Shown in pieces: positions 17,743-26,361 of a stretch of 44,812 bases of DNA. Within the stretch, counting starts at the first letter, position 1. The number at the start of each line of letters is the position of its first letter. The stretch lies in assembly GCA_017510065.1 (NCBI GenBank), contig JAFWOB010000074.1, positions 1-44,812 on the forward strand, given 5' to 3'. Under the pieces are notes generated by a model. The model worked only from the letters and a program-made list of their open reading frames with translations. It had not been told where the DNA came from and made no database searches. The translations under genes and the position numbers were made by a program. Source of the stretch: Parasporobacterium sp. (GTDB taxonomy: Bacteria; Bacillota; Clostridia; Lachnospirales; Lachnospiraceae).

Positions 17743-19011
17743 CTATAATCTCAGGGACTGACGTGCCTGAAGGGTCTTTCCGCAGATAGAAGCGGTGCTG
17801 AATGCCCACTGCAGATTATATCCACCGCAGATACCGTTTACATCGATGATCTCCCCGGTAAAAAACAGGCCTTTGACAAGTTTGGATTCCATGGTAAGAG
17901 GATCGATCTCATCAGTGCAGATCCCGCCTGCTGTTGTCTGAGCGTTTTCAAACGGCATCAGTTCATAGGGATGCACCTGGAACAGTTTGATCGCTCTTGC
18001 CAGAGCAAGGCACATGGAATCGGGGTCATTTGCGCTGCCTGCAGCTGAAAAGCGGCGTATCACAGCATTAATGACATTCTGGTTCAGGATCCCGGCCAGC
18101 ATACGCTGTGCCGGCTTGTCATGCCTTTTTTTAGAGGGGATCAGTTTATAATTACGATAAAGAAGGTTTACCAGTTCGTAAAGAGCAATCTCCGGCATAA
18201 GATCCACAGTGATTACAGGGGTTTCTCCGATGGCCAGCATATAACCAATGATCGAGGAGATCTGAAATGCGGGAATACCGGATATTCCATAATCTGTAAA
18301 CTGAATATTGCCATGAACGCTGATCTCTTTTCCCTGTGCCTTGAAAGACAGTCTGCCGTCCGTCCGTGTACCCTTCAGGTAACGGAAGATCTGGTCATTA
18401 CAGCGGATGCCGCAAAGAGCCGGAGTAGGATCGATCAGATGATGTCCGAAACTCTGCGCCATTTTGTATCCGCTCCCGTCGTTTCCAGTGGAAGCTCCGG
18501 AAAGCCCGCCTGTAGCCAGCACAAGATTAAGGCATTCATAGCGCGAATCAACAACAAATTCATGGTCTTTCTTCTTGGTGATACTGCGGACATCATGATT
18601 TACGACTACATCGATCCCCAGATCTTCACAGCGGTTTTTCAATACTTCCTGTACTGAAACCGCCTGTTCGGAACGAGGATAGATATACCCGTTTTTATCG
18701 GTACATAAAAGACCGTTTTCAGCGAAAAAATTAACCGTATCATGGCAGTCAAACTGCGAGATCACCTGCTGATAAAACAGCGGATCACCTGATGTCATAT
18801 AGGGGATCAGACCTTCCGGATTGCTGTCAAACAGATCGACGCTGGCATTGACATTGGTCAGATTACATCTGCCGTTTCCAGTGGACAGGATCTTTTTTCC
18901 GGGAACGCTGTTGTGGTCAAGGACCAGAACGGTATTAATTTCTGTTTTGGATTGAATGGCGGTGCATAAACCAGATGCACCGCCACCAATAATGATAATA
19001 TCATAAAACAT
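17743..19011 (-). CDS. HI0933/BaiN-family flavoprotein
   Basis: FAD protein of 422 residues. The N-terminal Rossmann motif is IIIIGGGASGLCTAIQ, followed by the family signature GKKILSTGNGRCNLTN and a C-terminal ICGGYNLQWAFSTASICG. One characterised relative, BaiN, reduces bile-acid intermediates, but most members are of unknown function and this context gives no hint. The ATG at 19011 was chosen because the Rossmann strand begins there and it lies eight bases after the preceding stop codon. A 32-residue upstream extension would overlap the EF-G-like gene. Confidence 0.88.
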   Translation of the reverse strand: MFYDIIIIGGGASGLCTAIQSKTEINTVLVLDHNSVPGKKILSTGNGRCNLTNVNASVDLFDSNPEGLIPYMTSGDPLFYQQVISQFDCHDTVNFFAENGLLCTDKNGYIYPRSEQAVSVQEVLKNRCEDLGIDVVVNHDVRSITKKKDHEFVVDSRYECLNLVLATGGLSGASTGNDGSGYKMAQSFGHHLIDPTPALCGIRCNDQIFRYLKGTRTDGRLSFKAQGKEISVHGNIQFTDYGISGIPAFQISSIIGYMLAIGETPVITVDLMPEIALYELVNLLYRNYKLIPSKKRHDKPAQRMLAGILNQNVINAVIRRFSAAGSANDPDSMCLALARAIKLFQVHPYELMPFENAQTTAGGICTDEIDPLTMESKLVKGLFFTGEIIDVNGICGGYNLQWAFSTASICGKTLQARQSLRL

Positions 19012-19018
19012 ATTTGGA

Positions 19019-21106
19019 TTATTCTTCGTCTTTCGACTGTCTTGCAGCAACTTCTTTCTGCTGTACATCCGCCGGAGCCTGCTCATAGCGGGAGAATTCA
19101 TAAGCAAAGTTGCCGAAACCGCCTGTCATGGAGCGAAGATCCGTGTTATAGCCGTATAATTCGGACATCGGGATATCCGCTTCGATCACAGTCTTTCCGA
19201 GTTCACCCGGATTCATGCCAAGCACACGTCCTCTTCTCTTGTTCAGATCGCCCATGACATCACCGGTGAATTCGTTCGGAACCGTAACTTTCAGGGATAC
19301 GATCGGCTCAAGAAGGATAGGACCTGCATCCATGAAGCCTTTCTTGAACGCGATGGTTGCTGCCATCTTAAAGGACATTTCGTTGGAGTCTACCGGATGA
19401 TAGGAACCATCGATCAGTGTTGCCTTAACGCCGACAACAGGATAGCTGGCCAGAGGTCCTTTCTGGACACATTCCTGGATACCTTTTTCTACTGCCGGGA
19501 AGAAGTTCTTCGGAACAGATCCGCCGAAGATCTTTTCTTCGAATACATAAGGTGTTTCCAGATCCCCTGAAGGTTCGAAGATCATCTTGACATGACCATA
19601 CTGTCCGTGGCCGCCGGACTGCTTTTTATGCTTTCCTTCGACTTCGGCTGTCTTTCTGATCGTCTCACGGAACGGGAACGCAGGTTTGTCGAGTACGATG
19701 TCGACTTTGTATTTTTCCTTCATCTTTGAAGCTACCACGTCAAGCTGCTGATCGCCGATACCATAAAGAAGAGCCTGCTTGTTTTCTTCGTCTGCAACCA
19801 CTTTGAGTGTCTTGTCCTCTGCGCAGAGTTTGGAAAGAGCCTGGGAAATCTTATCTTCTTCGCCTTTATTGGCAGCATAGTATTTCTTGTAGGTATACGG
19901 TGTGGAATAAACGAACTGGTCAAGGATCACAGGGGCTTCTTTCCTGGAAAGAGTATCGCCTGTCTTGGCAAGTTCCAGTTTACCGATTGCGCCGATATCA
20001 CCCGGCTGGAGTTCCTTGATCTCTTCTACATTTTTGCCTCTCATGATGTAGAGTTTCGCGATCTTTTCAGACTGATCTGTTTCCGCATTGAAGAGGAGGT
20101 CATCGGATTTCAGGACACCGGAGTAAACCTTAACCAGAGAATATTTACCGATGAACGGGTCGATGATAGTCTTGAATACATAAGCTGCCAGCGGAGCGTT
20201 CGGATCGCAGCTGCACTTGAATTCAGCATCGGTCTTAGCATCTTTTCCGGACTTCATGGTCGGGGAATTGGCAGGATTCGGGAAGTAGCTCTTGATCGCT
20301 GTCATGAGAGAAGTTGCACCGAAATTCTTTACAGAAGACCCCAGGAATACGGGAACACAGTCACCGTCCTTCACGGCATCATGAAGAGCTGTCATGATCT
20401 CCTCATCAGTGAACTCTTCTCCGCCGAAGTATTTCTCCATCAGTTCTTCAGAAGTTTCGGCAACGCTTTCCATAACGCCTTCCCGTACGCTTTCCGCATC
20501 AGCTTTCAGCGCATCCGGGACCGCAATCTCGGTGCATTTCCCATCCGGTTTGTAGGTATAGGCCTTCTGTGCGATTACGTCCACATAACCCTTCAGTTCA
20601 CTGCCCTCTTTGATCGGGAGCTGGAACGGAGCGATCTTGACGCCGAATCTTTCATGAAGGTCCGAAGTGATCTTCTGATAATCGGCATTGGCATCGTCCA
20701 TGCCGGATACGTAAATAAATCTGGGGACTTTGAATTTTTCACAGAATTCCCAGGACTTGGCAGCGCCTACTTCAATACCGGATTTTGCGTTCAGAACGAT
20801 AACAGCAGCGTCGCAGACACTGAGTGCTTCTTCGGTCGCACCGATAAAATCGAAGTATCCCGGAGTATCCAGAACATTTATCTTGATTCCATCATATTCG
20901 ATCGGAATGATCGTAGAGTTGATGGAAAATTTTCTCTTGATCTCTTCTTTATCAAAATCGGAAATTGTGTTTCCGTCTGTGATATTGCCCATTCTGCTGA
21001 TAATGCCGGTCGAATAAGCCATGGATTCCGCCAATGTGGATTTGCCGGATCCGCCGTGTCCCATGAGGATGACGTTTCTGATATCACCAGTCTTATAAAC
21101 ATTCAT
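19019..21106 (-). CDS. EF-G-like translational GTPase with altered G-motifs
   Basis: A 695-residue protein with the full EF-G domain order. The P-loop is G16-H-G-G-S-G-K-S23 and G3 is D80-T-P-G83, both sound. The G4 position that confers guanine specificity reads S134-G-M-D137 instead of NKxD, and the switch I RGITI segment is replaced (KFSINSTI). The C-terminal EF-G domains IV and V are recognisable (GHGQYGHVKM, RRGRVLGM). It therefore belongs to the EF-G-like or FusA2 group and is not the main elongation factor. A GGAGG site nine bases before the ATG is strong. Confidence 0.9.
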   Translation of the reverse strand: MNVYKTGDIRNVILMGHGGSGKSTLAESMAYSTGIISRMGNITDGNTISDFDKEEIKRKFSINSTIIPIEYDGIKINVLDTPGYFDFIGATEEALSVCDAAVIVLNAKSGIEVGAAKSWEFCEKFKVPRFIYVSGMDDANADYQKITSDLHERFGVKIAPFQLPIKEGSELKGYVDVIAQKAYTYKPDGKCTEIAVPDALKADAESVREGVMESVAETSEELMEKYFGGEEFTDEEIMTALHDAVKDGDCVPVFLGSSVKNFGATSLMTAIKSYFPNPANSPTMKSGKDAKTDAEFKCSCDPNAPLAAYVFKTIIDPFIGKYSLVKVYSGVLKSDDLLFNAETDQSEKIAKLYIMRGKNVEEIKELQPGDIGAIGKLELAKTGDTLSRKEAPVILDQFVYSTPYTYKKYYAANKGEEDKISQALSKLCAEDKTLKVVADEENKQALLYGIGDQQLDVVASKMKEKYKVDIVLDKPAFPFRETIRKTAEVEGKHKKQSGGHGQYGHVKMIFEPSGDLETPYVFEEKIFGGSVPKNFFPAVEKGIQECVQKGPLASYPVVGVKATLIDGSYHPVDSNEMSFKMAATIAFKKGFMDAGPILLEPIVSLKVTVPNEFTGDVMGDLNKRRGRVLGMNPGELGKTVIEADIPMSELYGYNTDLRSMTGGFGNFAYEFSRYEQAPADVQQKEVAARQSKDEE

Positions 21107-21188
21107 AAAAAAATACCTCCAAAATAATATTAATATTCAGAACCATGCGGATACAGATAAAGCAGTAATCCTAAACATACATGTGTAA

Positions 21189-21217
21189 AGTTTACTAAAA
21201 ATATGCGCTCTTTTCAA
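21189..21217 (-). promoter_or_regulatory. Candidate promoter for the EF-G-like gene
   Basis: On the minus strand TTGAAA (21217-21212) and TAAACT (21194-21189) are 17 bases apart, matching consensus at 5/6 and 4/6. It lies in the divergent gap shared with recA and would give a leader of about 75 bases. No other good pair was seen in this gap on this strand. Confidence 0.45.
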
Positions 21218-21239
21218 GATAAACATTTAGGAGTGTCTA

Positions 21240-21268
21240 TTGACAAACCATACAAAATAAGATAACAT
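21240..21268 (+). promoter_or_regulatory. recA promoter
   Basis: A perfect -35 box TTGACA (21240-21245), a 17-base spacer and a weaker -10 TAACAT (21263-21268) place the transcription start near 21275, inside the LexA box that follows. This arrangement is typical of SOS-repressed promoters. Confidence 0.7.
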
Positions 21269-21273
21269 GAAAC

Positions 21274-21287
21274 CGAACATTAGTTCG
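21274..21287 (+). promoter_or_regulatory. LexA (SOS) box of recA
   Basis: CGAACATTAGTTCG is a perfect inverted repeat (CGAAC-4-GTTCG) matching the Gram-positive LexA operator. It overlaps the predicted recA transcription start, so bound LexA would block initiation. No second copy of this full motif was noticed in other intergenic regions of the window. Confidence 0.9.
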
Positions 21288-21309
21288 TGTCTGGTTGAAG
21301 GAGAGAAAT

Positions 21310-22428
21310 ATGGATACTAACGAAAAAAGAAAAGCACTGGATGCCGCGATTTCCAAGATCGAGAAAGATTACGGCAAGGGATCTGTCATGAAGCTCGGAG
21401 ACAAGAGCGCCATGGATATCGAGACGATCCCGACCGGATCGATCAGTCTTGACAAAGCCCTCGGAGTCGGCGGCATACCGAAGGGCCGCATTATCGAGAT
21501 CTATGGACCCGAAGCAAGCGGCAAGACAACACTGGCACTCCATATCGTTGCGGAAGTCCAGAAGACCGGTGGGATCGCCGGATTTATCGATGCCGAGCAC
21601 GCCCTGGATCCGAAATATGCAAGGGATATCGGCGTTGATGTGGACAATCTTTATATTTCCCAGCCCGATTACGGTGAGCAGGGTCTTGAGATCTGCGAGA
21701 CGATGGTTCGTTCAGGCGCCATCGACATTATTGTTGTAGACTCAGTTGCCGCTCTAGTACCAAAGCACGAGATCGAAGGTGAGATGGGTGAAGCGACTGT
21801 CGGCGCCCAGGCAAGGCTGATGAGCCAGGCACTCAGGAAACTGACTGCTGTCGCCAACAAGACAGGATGTTCTATTATCTTTATCAATCAGCTGCGTGAA
21901 AAGATCGGCGTTTTCTATGGGCCGTCAGAAACTACGACAGGCGGTCGTGCCCTGAAGTTCTATGCTTCTGTCAGGATCGATATCCGAAGGATCGAATCCC
22001 TGAAGCAGGCAGGCGATGTAATCGGCAACCGTGTCAGAGCCAAAGTCGTAAAGAACAAAGTGGCTCCGCCCTTCCGCGAGGCAGAATTCGATATTATTTT
22101 CGGAGAAGGAATCTCCGCTGTCGGTGATATCCTTGATCAGGCTGTCGAATTCAATATCATCAACAAGTCCGGTGCCTGGTATTCCTATAATGGAGAAAAG
22201 ATCGGACAGGGACGTGAAAATGCAAAGAATTATCTGAAGAATAATCCTGAATTCTTTGCGCGGGTACAGGCTATGGTCCGCGACAAGCTTGGCTTTAACG
22301 GCGAAGACCTCAATGACGGGCTTGTTTTTGATAATCCTCCGAAAGACCCTGCTGTTTCAGAAACGGATGATATCCTGGCTTCCTACGGTCTGGCCGATCA
22401 GAACCCGGACGACCTGGATCTTGACTGA
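21310..22428 (+). CDS. recA: Recombinase RecA
   Basis: Strand-exchange ATPase and LexA coprotease of 372 residues. Walker A is G66-PEASGKT-T73. The family block MSQALRKLT and the L2-loop region INQLREKIG are present, and the acidic C-terminal tail ends DDLDLD. The ATG at 21310 was chosen over an in-frame TTG at 21295 because a GAAGGAG site ends about seven bases before it and the protein then starts at the usual MDTNEK. It is the only plus-strand gene between the two minus-strand runs. Confidence 0.98.
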   Translation: MDTNEKRKALDAAISKIEKDYGKGSVMKLGDKSAMDIETIPTGSISLDKALGVGGIPKGRIIEIYGPEASGKTTLALHIVAEVQKTGGIAGFIDAEHALDPKYARDIGVDVDNLYISQPDYGEQGLEICETMVRSGAIDIIVVDSVAALVPKHEIEGEMGEATVGAQARLMSQALRKLTAVANKTGCSIIFINQLREKIGVFYGPSETTTGGRALKFYASVRIDIRRIESLKQAGDVIGNRVRAKVVKNKVAPPFREAEFDIIFGEGISAVGDILDQAVEFNIINKSGAWYSYNGEKIGQGRENAKNYLKNNPEFFARVQAMVRDKLGFNGEDLNDGLVFDNPPKDPAVSETDDILASYGLADQNPDDLDLD

Positions 22429-22452
22429 CCTGTTCTTGCTTTAAAGTATAAA

Positions 22453-22498
22453 ACCTCTCTGAATGTATAAAACCTAAACTTTCAGAGAGGTATTTTTT
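22453..22498 (+). terminator. Rho-independent terminator of recA
   Basis: An 11-base-pair perfect stem (ACCTCTCTGAA at 22453-22463 with TTCAGAGAGGT at 22481-22491) has a 17-base loop and is followed by ATTTTTT. It begins 25 bases after the recA stop codon. Confidence 0.85.
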
Positions 22499-22560
22499 AT
22501 ATATTTGATTCTGATTTTGGATGCTAACTTCTCTATTTACCGATATTTTTTTATTGGACG

Positions 22561-22588
22561 CTCCAAAAGAATAGAAACTGAACTTTCC
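22561..22588 (+). repeat. Degenerate half-copy of the 13-base-loop palindrome family
   Basis: GAATAGAAACTGA at 22569-22581 matches the loop of the larger palindromes in this window at 12 of 13 positions. The left flank CTCCAAAA resembles the arm at 38216-38290, while the right flank ACTTTCC resembles the arms at 22639 and 38307. The flanks no longer pair, so this looks like a decayed or recombinant remnant. Confidence 0.55.
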
Positions 22589-22597
22589 AACAGGTAT

Positions 22598-22754
22598 CGT
22601 TTTCCATGAAAGATATGTGTATTCATTCATAGTTTAACAAGAAGAATAAAAATATCCGTCGGAAAGTGAATTGAAACTGAACTTTCTGACGGATATTTTT
22701 ATTCTTCTTATTTAAGTTTTATGAAGAAACCTCACATATCTTTCATAGAAAACG
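22598..22754. repeat. Large nested palindrome at the pgsA 3' end
   Basis: The inner arms 22639-22667 and 22681-22709 pair over 29 bases with a single G-T wobble around the loop GAATTGAAACTGA. Outer arms 22598-22619 and 22733-22754 pair at 21 of 22 positions, and the right outer arm is the last codons and stop of pgsA. Both strands are T-rich after the stem, so it could terminate transcription from recA and pgsA. With the recA terminator it fills the 303-base convergent gap, where I see no gene. Confidence 0.8.
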
Positions 22755-23304
22755 CATCTTTATTTTTGATCACATAATCAACAAACGACACGATTGTCAT
22801 CAGCAGTGCCAGATACATAAGAATGATCCGGAAAATCTCGACCCCTTTGCAGAATCCCGGCGCAGAAGCTCCGAAATAAAAAGGAAGGTTCAGAGTTGTC
22901 AGAATAATAAAAGCCATCTGTGTCACGGTTTTGAATTTACCGAGTTTAGAGGCAGCAACGACAACGCCCTTTCCGGAACAAACCAGTCTCAATCCACTGA
23001 TTGCGATCTCTCTTGCCGTAATGATGATACAGATCCACGCCGGCATAAAACCGAGCTGTACAAAACAGATCATGGCAGACAACACAAGCAGTTTATCAGC
23101 CAGCGGATCAGCGAATTTACCGAAATCTGAGACCAGATGGTATTTCCTTGCCAGTTTTCCATCCAGCATATCCGTCAGGGATGCGATAACAAATATCAGT
23201 GTTGCGATACAAAAATGATATTTCGATATATCGACAAGAAGAAATAAAATATAAACAGGGACCAGGATGATCCGCAGAATTGTCAGTTTATTAGCGATAT
23301 TCAT
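22732..23304 (-). CDS. pgsA: CDP-diacylglycerol-glycerol-3-phosphate 3-phosphatidyltransferase
   Basis: Integral membrane enzyme that makes phosphatidylglycerol phosphate, the first committed step to phosphatidylglycerol and cardiolipin. The CDP-alcohol phosphotransferase motif is complete (DMLDGKLAR followed by G and two spaced Asp in DFGKFADPLAD). The 190-residue length with about five membrane segments is standard. It is last in yicC-gmk-rpoZ-rimO-pgsA. Its final codons form one arm of the palindrome at 22598-22754. Confidence 0.95.
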   Translation of the reverse strand: MNIANKLTILRIILVPVYILFLLVDISKYHFCIATLIFVIASLTDMLDGKLARKYHLVSDFGKFADPLADKLLVLSAMICFVQLGFMPAWICIIITAREIAISGLRLVCSGKGVVVAASKLGKFKTVTQMAFIILTTLNLPFYFGASAPGFCKGVEIFRIILMYLALLMTIVSFVDYVIKNKDAFSMKDM

Positions 23305-23309
23305 AAAAG

Positions 23310-24647
23310 TCAGTCCTCAACAATTTCCCCATAAAAATCATAATCGCTGACATTCGTGACCAGACAGTTCAGATGATCACCACTCATTAACTGTCTGTCT
23401 GAGCGGAAGAAAAAGGCACCGTCCACATCAGGAGCATCCATATAAGTTCTGCCGACGTAAACATCTTCGTCCGGGAGATATCCATCCACTACCACGTCGA
23501 AAACCTTACCAATGTGACCAGTCAGATTTTCGTAGGAAATCAGTTCCTGGATCGACATTAGTTCATCTTTTCTGGCAGATTTGATCTCTTCATCAATCTG
23601 ATCCGGGAATTTGGCTGCAGGAGTACCCTCTTCACAGGAATAAGTGAAAACACCAAGTCTTTCAAAACGCATCTCCTGTACAAATTCTTTCAGAATCCGA
23701 TGATCTTCTTCTGTTTCTCCTGGAAAACCGGTGATCAGTGAAGTACGAAGCGCAATCCCGGGAATCCTGCTGCGGATCAGACGTATCTTATTGACGAGAT
23801 CATCATGATTTGTCCTTCTTCCCATTCTACGAAGGATCGGATCAGAAGCGTGCTGAATCGGCATGTCAATATAGTTGCAGATTTTAGGCTCATCCGCTAT
23901 GACATCCAGCAGTTCTTCCGTTATATCTTCCGGATAGCAGTAAAGCAGACGGATCCAGCGAAAACCGTCGATCCGGCACAATTTCCGAAGCAGCTCCGGC
24001 AGCATGTCCCTGCCATAGAGATCCTTTCCGTAGATACTTGTTTCCTGCGCCACAATGATCAGTTCTGTCACATTGCTGTCAGCAAGAAATTCCGCCTCTT
24101 CCAACAGCTCCTCCATTGGAAAGCTTCTGTAGGGACCTCTGATATACGGAATAATGCAGTATGTGCATCGTTTAGAACATCCTTCCGCAATTTTCAGGAA
24201 TTCATAGTGACCCGGAGTCGTAACAACTCTGTCCCGAAGTCCCTGCTTTTTGGAAAAATCCCGTACCTGTGAAAGATTCGGACAGTTTTCTTTTTCCGAA
24301 ATATGTTCGCTGATAAGATCCAGGATCTCGCCCAGATCAGCTGTACCGATATAGCCGTCCACTTCAGGAAACTGCACAAGAATCTCATCCCGGTAGCGTT
24401 CAGACAGACATCCAGTCACAAAGAGATATTTGCAGTTTCCAATCTCTTTGTATTCTGCCATTTCCAGGATGGTATCAATAGACTCGGTTTTTGCGTCATC
24501 AATAAAGCAGCAGGTATTTACAATGATGATATCTGCTTCATACTCATCATCCGTGTAAGAAAAACCTGCAGCACGAAGCAGCCCGAGCATTTTCTCGGAA
24601 TCCACTCTGTTTTTATCACAGCCGAGCGATATCAGATTGATCTTCAT
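23310..24647 (-). CDS. rimO: Ribosomal protein S12 methylthiotransferase RimO
   Basis: Radical-SAM enzyme that methylthiolates an aspartate of ribosomal protein S12. The N-terminal domain begins INLISLGCDKNRVDSE and has the cluster cysteines in NTCCFIDDAK and TGCLSERY. The radical-SAM motif is GCSKRCTYCIIPYIRG, and a TRAM domain closes the 445-residue protein. RimO is told from MiaB by the SLGCDKN start and the FIDDAK segment. The start overlaps the rpoZ end by four bases. Confidence 0.96.
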   Translation of the reverse strand: MKINLISLGCDKNRVDSEKMLGLLRAAGFSYTDDEYEADIIIVNTCCFIDDAKTESIDTILEMAEYKEIGNCKYLFVTGCLSERYRDEILVQFPEVDGYIGTADLGEILDLISEHISEKENCPNLSQVRDFSKKQGLRDRVVTTPGHYEFLKIAEGCSKRCTYCIIPYIRGPYRSFPMEELLEEAEFLADSNVTELIIVAQETSIYGKDLYGRDMLPELLRKLCRIDGFRWIRLLYCYPEDITEELLDVIADEPKICNYIDMPIQHASDPILRRMGRRTNHDDLVNKIRLIRSRIPGIALRTSLITGFPGETEEDHRILKEFVQEMRFERLGVFTYSCEEGTPAAKFPDQIDEEIKSARKDELMSIQELISYENLTGHIGKVFDVVVDGYLPDEDVYVGRTYMDAPDVDGAFFFRSDRQLMSGDHLNCLVTNVSDYDFYGEIVED

Positions 24648-24883
24648 TTTTTTGTGTCGGAAGGCTCGATCTTAACCTTCTGGGAATAGATCTCTTCAAT
24701 AGCAGTAGAAAGAGGTTTGAATTCCTTGGAAGCGACCAGCGGTTCTGCTCCGTCCACAAGCTGACGCGCTCTTTTGGAAGCAGCCATTACGATTGAGTAC
24801 CTGCTCTGAACGACCGGTTCTTCTCCGTCTTCTACATCGCTGTTAACTGCGTCCATAAGATCTGAATAAGATGGATGTAACAT
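24644..24883 (-). CDS. rpoZ: RNA polymerase omega subunit
   Basis: A 79-residue protein with the omega core (SRYSIVMAASKRARQL) that aids assembly of the RNA polymerase beta' subunit. The C-terminal segment KPLSTAIEEI is also typical. It lies between gmk and rimO, the standard Firmicutes linkage. The gap to gmk is a single base. Confidence 0.93.
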   Translation of the reverse strand: MLHPSYSDLMDAVNSDVEDGEEPVVQSRYSIVMAASKRARQLVDGAEPLVASKEFKPLSTAIEEIYSQKVKIEPSDTKK

Positions 24884-24884
24884 A

Positions 24885-25469
24885 TTATATCTCTCCCATT
24901 AATTTGTTTTTTTCATACGAAACAATATTATGCAATATTTCTACTGATTTTTCAACATCAACGTTGATGATCGTATAGTCATATTGTTCTGCGATCTTAA
25001 TTTCTTCTTCCGCTTTTTTCAGCCTCATGATGATCTGTTCTTCCGTTTCTGTTCCGCGTAAGACCAGACGGTTTTTAAGTTCTTCCAGATCAGGAGGCAT
25101 AATAAAGATCTTCAGAACATTGGGAATCTTGCTGCTGACCTGAAAACCTCCCTGATAGTCGATCTCCAGGATCACATTAATCCCTTCTTCCAGTTTTTCC
25201 TCTACCCATTTGCGGGGAGTGCCGTAATAATTGTCAACATATCTGGCATGTTCCAGCAAAAGATCAGCGGCGATCATTTCTTCAAATTCTTCTATCGTTT
25301 TGAAGAAATATTCAACCCCATCCTGTTCATTTCCCCGCGGCTCTCTGGAAGTCGCTGAAATAGATAATGCATATTCATCCGGGTATTTTTTCAGCAAGGC
25401 GTTGCAGATCGTTCCTTTACCGGCACCTGAAGGCCCGCTGACAACGAGAAGAAATCCTGTTTTATTCAA
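24885..25469 (-). CDS. gmk: Guanylate kinase
   Basis: Phosphorylates GMP to GDP. The P-loop GPSGAGKGT is at residues 10-18, the GMP-binding segment (SATSREPRGNEQDGVEYFF) follows, and the LID region contains RLKKAEEEI. The 194-residue length is typical. It overlaps yicC by eight bases. Confidence 0.97.
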   Translation of the reverse strand: MNKTGFLLVVSGPSGAGKGTICNALLKKYPDEYALSISATSREPRGNEQDGVEYFFKTIEEFEEMIAADLLLEHARYVDNYYGTPRKWVEEKLEEGINVILEIDYQGGFQVSSKIPNVLKIFIMPPDLEELKNRLVLRGTETEEQIIMRLKKAEEEIKIAEQYDYTIINVDVEKSVEILHNIVSYEKNKLMGEI

Positions 25470-26340
25470 TGTTCTGCACCTGCTCTCTTATTTTCTCTAT
25501 ACAGGTCTTTAATTCGATACCACAGTTTGTTACATCAATGTTGCTGGATTTGGAAAGGATCGTATTGGACTCTCTGTTCATCTCCTGGGCGAGAAAATCT
25601 AAATTTCTTCCGACTTCTCCTCCTTTTGTCAAAATGTCTCTCATGTTCCTGATGTGTGTTTTCAGGCGAACCAGTTCCTCATCGATCGCTGTCTTGTCGG
25701 AAAAAATCGTTACCTCTGCTGCTATCCGGCCTTCATCAATGCTGCTGCTTTCCAGAAACTCTTTGACACGTTCTTCCAGTCTGGATTTATACTCGGAAAT
25801 GATCATAGGCATCATACTTTCGATATAATCGGCAAGTCTTTGCATATCATCCAGTTTTTCCAGAATATTAATCCGAAGAGCTGCTCCTTCTTTCAAGCGG
25901 GATTCTTTGAAAGAGGTAAAAGCGTCCGCAAGTACTTTGTTCAATTTATTCCATAAGGCATCTTCATCCGTATCCTGTTCCTCCAGAACGAGAACTTCCG
26001 GACACCTGGCTATCACAGAGGTACGGATATCATCCGCAATTCCGAATTTCTCTGTTATCTGACGGTAATACTTCAAATATTCCGAGGCGAGTGTTTCGTT
26101 AAAACGAAGAGACTTCTGAGATTCACTTAAATCTTCATAGGTAATATAAAGATCGATCTTTCCACGGGATGCATAACTCTTCAGAAGAGTACGTATATTC
26201 CCTTCAAAGATATTGAATTTTCTAGGCATCTTGAGATTCAGGTCGAGATATTTGGAATTCACGGATTTCATCTCAACGGTCAACTTAATCGTGTCATCAG
26301 CCCATTCACTTCTGCCAAAACCTGTCATACTGCTTATCAT
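25462..26340 (-). CDS. yicC: YicC/YloC-family endoribonuclease
   Basis: A 292-residue protein opening with the family signature MISSMTGFGRSE and ending in the conserved block GRNLDFLAQEMNRESNTILSKS. Family members are metal-dependent endoribonucleases. The cellular targets here are unknown. It heads the yicC-gmk-rpoZ cluster common in Firmicutes, although the small remA gene often found between yicC and gmk is absent. Confidence 0.93.
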   Translation of the reverse strand: MISSMTGFGRSEWADDTIKLTVEMKSVNSKYLDLNLKMPRKFNIFEGNIRTLLKSYASRGKIDLYITYEDLSESQKSLRFNETLASEYLKYYRQITEKFGIADDIRTSVIARCPEVLVLEEQDTDEDALWNKLNKVLADAFTSFKESRLKEGAALRINILEKLDDMQRLADYIESMMPMIISEYKSRLEERVKEFLESSSIDEGRIAAEVTIFSDKTAIDEELVRLKTHIRNMRDILTKGGEVGRNLDFLAQEMNRESNTILSKSSNIDVTNCGIELKTCIEKIREQVQNIE

Positions 26341-26361
26341 GATAATCTTCCTTTTAATTGA

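Noticed and set aside
18919-19107. Long N-terminal form of the HI0933-type flavoprotein
   Set aside because: The first 32 residues would lie inside the EF-G-like gene and are not flavoprotein-like; the Rossmann strand begins right at the ATG at 19011.
22429-22731. A small gene in the recA-pgsA gap
   Set aside because: Minus-strand frames here are built from palindrome arms and the recA tail, with no ribosome site.
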